A stretch of DNA of 9,845 nucleotides from a bacterium (GTDB lineage: Bacteria > Arandabacterota > Arandabacteria > Arandabacterales > JALGWA01): NCBI GenBank assembly GCA_025774425.1, contig JALGWA010000052.1:1-9845 (forward strand), written 5' to 3'. The notes beneath the pieces were generated by a model. The model made no database searches, was not told the DNA's origin, and saw nothing but the letters and a program-made list of their open reading frames with translations. Numbering within the stretch: position 1 is the first letter of the stretch; the number at the start of each line of letters is the position of its first letter. Below are positions 6,398 to 9,845 of the stretch, one piece after another. Both the position numbers and the translations under genes were made by a program.

Positions 6398-7888
6398 GTG
6401 AATGCCAAGTTGTTGTTGGGTATAGGGCTGAGTGTGTCGGCAGTGGTGCACACATCCAATGCATCTTATTCCGGCCATCAAGGTGAAGTCCCCCCCAACC
6501 TCATAATCATCCATACCGATGAGCATAATTTCCGGACGCTGGGATGTTACCGCCGCATCCTGCCGGAAGACGAGGCCTTCGTCTGGGGTCGAGGGGTCAA
6601 GGTAGACACACCGAACATCGACTGGCTTGCTGACAACGGGGCATTATGTGCGAGCTTCTATGCCACCACTCCCGTGTGCTCGCCGTCGCGCGCCTCCCTG
6701 CTGACGGGGTGCTACCCACAGAAGACAGCCGTAGTCGACAACAACATACCCTTGAAGGATGATGCGCTGACAATCGCCGAGTTGCTCAGGCGCAAGGGGT
6801 ACGCTACAGGTTACGCCGGCAAGTGGCACCTAGACGGACCCGGGAAGCCCGGCTGGCGGCCAGAGCGTAAGTTCGGGTTCGTGGACAATCGCTACATGTT
6901 CAACCGCGGGCATTGGAAGATGATTGTGGACACCCCTGAGGGGCCGCATGTGATACCCAGGGACCGGCACGCGGTATACACAGTTCCGGGGGCGGATGCA
7001 GCCAACTACACCACGGACTACCTGACGGGGAAGGCCCTGGAGTTCATAGACACCAACAAGGACCTGCCATTTTGCTTCATGCTGAGCTTCCCTGACCCCC
7101 ACGACCCGAATTGCGTCCGTGCCCCGTATGACACCATGTACATGCATGTGGGGTTTGTCCGTCCCCCCACACCCGATGCGGCTGGCGCTACTATCCCCAA
7201 GTGGGCATGGACGGAATCCAAGAAAGCGATCCTCGCAGCCAACACGAGCGGCTACTTCGGGATGGTCAAGTGCATCGACGACAACGTGGGGAGATTGCTG
7301 AAGGCACTCCGCGAGAGTGGGTTGCTTGCAAACACAATCATCGTCTTCACGGCGGATCATGGGGACATGGCCGGCGAGCACGGAATGTATGGAAAGGGTG
7401 TCCCATACGAAGCGTCCGCGAGGATCCCCTTCATCCTATACTGTCCTACAAAGGTTCGCGCGGGGACCCTGGTGGACGAAGCCATGACGTGCGTAGATTT
7501 CTTGCCTACTGTCCTCTCCTTGATGGGTTTTGAAGTACCAGAGACAGTGCAAGGCCATGATTGTTCGATCCTTTTCACGTTAGGGAGATCTCCGGCTTGC
7601 TGGAAGGACGTGGCCTTCATGCGGAGCGCGGAGAAAGCGACGGGCACCCTCTGGCTGGCCGCGGTCACCTCCAGATACAAGTTGATACTGAGCTCCGAGG
7701 ATGAACCGTGGCTATTCGACCTGGCCCGAGACCCGGCCGAGAGCGTGAACCTATATCAAGACCCGACACTTTGCGACATAGTCCGGCAGCTCTCGGTGGC
7801 CCTACTGGAATATGGACTGGATTTCTCAGACCCATACGCCCTGAACAAGCATATCCGGCTCCGGATTATCCGCGCGAGCGGGCGCTAG
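6398..7888 (+). CDS. Exported formylglycine-dependent sulfatase (S1 family)
   Basis: The enzyme hydrolyses sulfate esters, probably of a carbohydrate or aryl compound, in the periplasm or outside the cell. The 496-residue protein starts with a hydrophobic signal segment (residues about 3-17). NLIIIHTDEHN (34-44) carries the first metal-binding acidic residues. CSPSR at 94-98 is the C-x-P-x-R signature whose Cys is converted to formylglycine, followed by ASLLTG. GYAGKWHL (138-145) gives the conserved Lys and His. FPDPHDP (231-237), TADHGD (318-323) and GEHGMYGK (326-333) complete the active-site set. The C-terminal part ends with the usual SRYKLI and WLFDLARDPAESVNL motifs, so the gene is complete and of normal length. 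It needs a formylglycine-generating enzyme, which is not in this window. It lies 25 bp after the arylsulfotransferase-like gene and 10 bp before a glycosyltransferase, so the three are probably co-transcribed. Its substrate cannot be assigned from sequence alone. Confidence 0.93.
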   Translation: MNAKLLLGIGLSVSAVVHTSNASYSGHQGEVPPNLIIIHTDEHNFRTLGCYRRILPEDEAFVWGRGVKVDTPNIDWLADNGALCASFYATTPVCSPSRASLLTGCYPQKTAVVDNNIPLKDDALTIAELLRRKGYATGYAGKWHLDGPGKPGWRPERKFGFVDNRYMFNRGHWKMIVDTPEGPHVIPRDRHAVYTVPGADAANYTTDYLTGKALEFIDTNKDLPFCFMLSFPDPHDPNCVRAPYDTMYMHVGFVRPPTPDAAGATIPKWAWTESKKAILAANTSGYFGMVKCIDDNVGRLLKALRESGLLANTIIVFTADHGDMAGEHGMYGKGVPYEASARIPFILYCPTKVRAGTLVDEAMTCVDFLPTVLSLMGFEVPETVQGHDCSILFTLGRSPACWKDVAFMRSAEKATGTLWLAAVTSRYKLILSSEDEPWLFDLARDPAESVNLYQDPTLCDIVRQLSVALLEYGLDFSDPYALNKHIRLRIIRASGR

Positions 7889-7898
7889 AAACGTCAGT

Positions 7899-9489
7899 AT
7901 GAGCCCGATTTCACCATGTGGCCAGGTGATTGTAGCCCTTATCATAGTCGCGACGACGGCCTGGGTATGCCAAGAGCGCCGTCTCCGGCACAGAATTCGC
8001 CTGCACATTTGCACCATTGCTTTCTTTTTCGGGCTGTCAGTGCTGGCCCGCATTCCACATCTGGACCGACCGCTCGCCTGTAATCACGAAGGCCTCACGG
8101 CCATGACCTTGACCACTCTGAGGAACTGGCAGACGCAGGGTGCAATAGCAAACCGGTTTTGCTTGATACAGACATATCCGCTCAACACCGATAGGTTTGT
8201 CCAGACCCGCGATATCCAGCTGATTAATGACGATGGAATCGGTTATTATGTCAGCTGCCCGCCCTTTTCGGTCATCCTACCCTATCTAGTGTTCAACCTG
8301 CTCCGACTCCGGCCTAGCGTGCTAGGCCTCCGGGCCATCAACCTCGTCTGCCACCTAGTAGCGGCAGTACTCATCTACCTGATCGCCATCTCTATCCTGC
8401 CGACCACCAAATGGCGGAATTCCGGGGCAGTCATGGCGGCCACGCTCTTCATATTTCTGCCTGCCAACATGTGGTTCTACTCCAACACATACTCCTGGGA
8501 CATTCTGTGGCAGTACACGTGGATCCTGGGATTTGCCTGCTGGTGAGGATCGGTGCTGCTCAAGCAAGACGACAATCTGCGTGACGACTTGCCGCCCTCC
8601 TCGGGGCAACCAATTTCGCACTGCTTTACACGGACAATCACGGGCTTCTATTCGCGTTGTCCGCTGCACTTTGGTGCCTCGTTACCGCGAGAGAAAAGCG
8701 ACGCGCGGTGCCCACCATCGCGGTGATCCTGCTGACAACAGCAGCACCCCTTGTCCTCATGCTCATCCAATACGCGTGGATATCCGGCGCCGGTAACTTG
8801 TACCGACACTTCCTAGAAGCAGCGGCGCGGCGTAGTTTTGCGGCAGAGTTCAGTGCCGCCCGCATAGTCGACCACTACCGGCGTGCCTATCACCCGCTCG
8901 TCCCTGCGATATTCATTCTCGGTGGGGGGTGATGCTCGCGAAGATGCGCAGCGCCGTGCGGGCCCTGTCGCGATCGGAAATCGCCCTTCTGGCTCTTGCC
9001 CTGTTCCCTGTCTGCTTCCATCATCTCCTGCTACCGCGATGGACCTCCATAGATAAGTTCTCCGTGATCAAGACATCCGTCTTCCTGAGCCTTGCCATCG
9101 GGATGCCCTTGCCGAGAGTATTGTCCGCATGGAGCAAGGATACGGCCCCCCGGTACATTCTTCTTGGCACCCTCGGGCTGACAATACTCTTTTCCCTCAC
9201 CGGGTATGGGAAGTACTTTGCTGTATGTGACGACCCAGGGCAATGGGCCGATCTTGGCGCTGAGATTGCTGCCGGCAGCGGCAGCGACGAGGTCGTTTTC
9301 GCAATACCAACTCATTGGCGCATCAAGATAGGCCCACGAGTCATCTATTACGCTGGGCGGAACATACAGACCGTAAGATCCGAAGTGGAGGCGGTGGAGT
9401 GGCTGCGGACCCACGGTAGAGTCAGGGGAGTGGTCTTCTACCTAGCACAGAACCAGGACATACAGAAAGTCACCAGGATATCCAGGTAG
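7899..9489 (+). pseudogene. GT39-like membrane glycosyltransferase, one stop and two frameshifts
   Basis: A polytopic protein of the polyprenyl-phosphate glycosyltransferase type is spread over three frames. The first 215 codons (ATG 7899) include the loop motif ACNHEGLTAMT (residues 60-70) and YVSCPPFSVILPY (107-119), then several helices ending at WILGFACW. An in-frame TGA at 8544-8546 follows, after which the same frame continues (GSVLLKQDDNLRDDL). Around 8591 one base appears missing, and the next frame reads LAALLGATNFALLYTDNHGL through further helices to ILGGG. At the G6 run 8924-8929 another base is missing, and the third frame gives VMLAKMRSAVRALSRSEI to the stop at 9489. Repairing both shifts and the stop gives about 530 residues, close to the intact glycosyltransferase at 3198-4805. 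The HE pair replaces the usual DE or ED of the first loop, as in a distinct subgroup. It starts 10 bp after the sulfatase. Either a decaying gene or one with sequence errors. Confidence 0.78.
8924..8929 (+). repeat. G6 run at the second frameshift of the third glycosyltransferase
   Basis: Six G bases follow GGT and run directly into TGA. One additional G would restore the frame to GGG-GGG-GTG-ATG and join the helix ending PAIFILGGG to the segment starting VMLAKMRSAV. Confidence 0.7.
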
Positions 9490-9613
9490 TCGCCTCCCTT
9501 GGACCGTCCCCGATTCCTGGCCCTGTTCTTCTCCCGCTTGAATGTCGCCAACCGGTGTGCTAACTCTCATCGTGGACAATGTGTTTCACCTGACCACAGC
9601 GAGGCCCCACCGG
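9490..9613. other. Gap with no recognisable gene
   Basis: About 120 bp lie between the end of the glycosyltransferase and the next possible start. No convincing promoter, hairpin terminator or RNA gene could be seen by eye. Confidence 0.5.
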
Positions 9614-9845
9614 ATGGATAGGCACGATGACAGCCAGGGCATCCCCTGTCACGGCGGCAGTACTCTATGCGGCCGCGGTGCAGGCGGCGCGCTCGTCGCG
9701 GCTGGCGGATTCGCAGCAGTTGCAGCCTCGCTCTGGCCCCTGGGCCGCGCAGAATACAGCACCCTTGCCTCTGCCGTTGTCATTCCGATAGTACTCGTGC
9801 CGGGGGCCGCCCTCGTGGCATTGGCCTACCGCAAGAGCACGGGCT
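9614..9845 (+). CDS. Start of an unidentified membrane protein, 3' partial
   Basis: An open frame from ATG 9614 runs off the right edge (77 codons). It contains two hydrophobic stretches, GALVAAGGFAAVAASLW and LASAVVIPIVLVPGAALVA, separated by PLGRAEYS, then basic residues (YRKS). This pattern fits the first two helices of a multi-span membrane protein. A second possible start is ATG 9627 in another frame, whose first 20 codons are also hydrophobic (VTAAVLYAAAVQAA). If that is the real start, a missing base near 9685 would again be needed to join it to the longer frame. I do not recognise the family. It may be a further member of the same glycan locus, but only its position suggests that. Confidence 0.4.
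   Translation, partial: MDRHDDSQGIPCHGGSTLCGRGAGGALVAAGGFAAVAASLWPLGRAEYSTLASAVVIPIVLVPGAALVALAYRKSTG

Noticed and set aside
6398..7888. Alternative call of the sulfatase as an alkaline-phosphatase-like phosphodiesterase or phosphonate hydrolase
   Set aside because: CSPSR followed by ASLLTG is the formylglycine signature of sulfatases, and the remaining metal and Lys/His motifs fit S1 sulfatases; a related hydrolase activity cannot be fully excluded but is less likely.
8544..8546. TGA read as an amino acid (recoding) in the third glycosyltransferase
   Set aside because: The same gene also has two frameshifts, and no stem-loop typical of selenocysteine insertion was evident; decay or error is simpler. 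TGA is also used as the normal stop of the metallophosphoesterase and the 90-codon ORF.

Overview
The window comes from a bacterium of fairly high GC content. It carries membrane-bound family-39-type glycosyltransferases, a formylglycine-type sulfatase, an arylsulfotransferase-fold protein and a purple-acid-phosphatase-like metallophosphoesterase. This gene mix is common in environmental genomes of the Planctomycetota/Verrucomicrobiota type and in candidate phyla, but nothing here fixes the phylum. No rRNA, tRNA, integrase, transposase or CRISPR array was seen.

Layout: (1) positions 2-1517 (+) hold a metallophosphoesterase gene with a PAP/fibronectin-like N-terminal domain. It runs in from the left edge and is broken by one base in an 8-G run. 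(2) A minus-strand gene group reads 4805 to 1499: an intact polytopic glycosyltransferase (4805-3198), a 90-codon ORF that looks like a relic of an arylsulfotransferase gene (3166-2894), and a second glycosyltransferase (2897-1499) with two frameshifts. The last gene converges on the metallophosphoesterase and overlaps its end by 19 bp. (3) Positions 4830 to about 5075 (+) hold a decayed paralogue of the next gene; residues 1-65 align without gaps once one base is restored, followed by a deletion of about 59 nt. (4) A plus-strand operon at 5128-9489 encodes an intact arylsulfotransferase-like beta-propeller with an N-terminal membrane anchor, an intact exported sulfatase, and a third glycosyltransferase broken by one stop codon and two frameshifts. 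(5) After 9490 there is about 120 bp without a recognisable gene, then the start of an unidentified membrane protein that runs off the right edge.

Reading them together (inference): the proteins are all predicted to act in or outside the cytoplasmic membrane. Glycosyltransferases of this fold use polyprenyl-phosphate sugars on the outer face of the membrane; the propeller family transfers sulfate between phenols without PAPS; the sulfatase hydrolyses sulfate esters. The locus may build and trim a sulfated surface glycan or glycolipid. It is also unusually rich in broken genes: two arylsulfotransferase relics and at least five single-base frameshifts, three of them at G/C homopolymers. Some breaks could be sequencing errors, but the multi-base deletion in the 4830-5075 relic cannot easily be explained that way.
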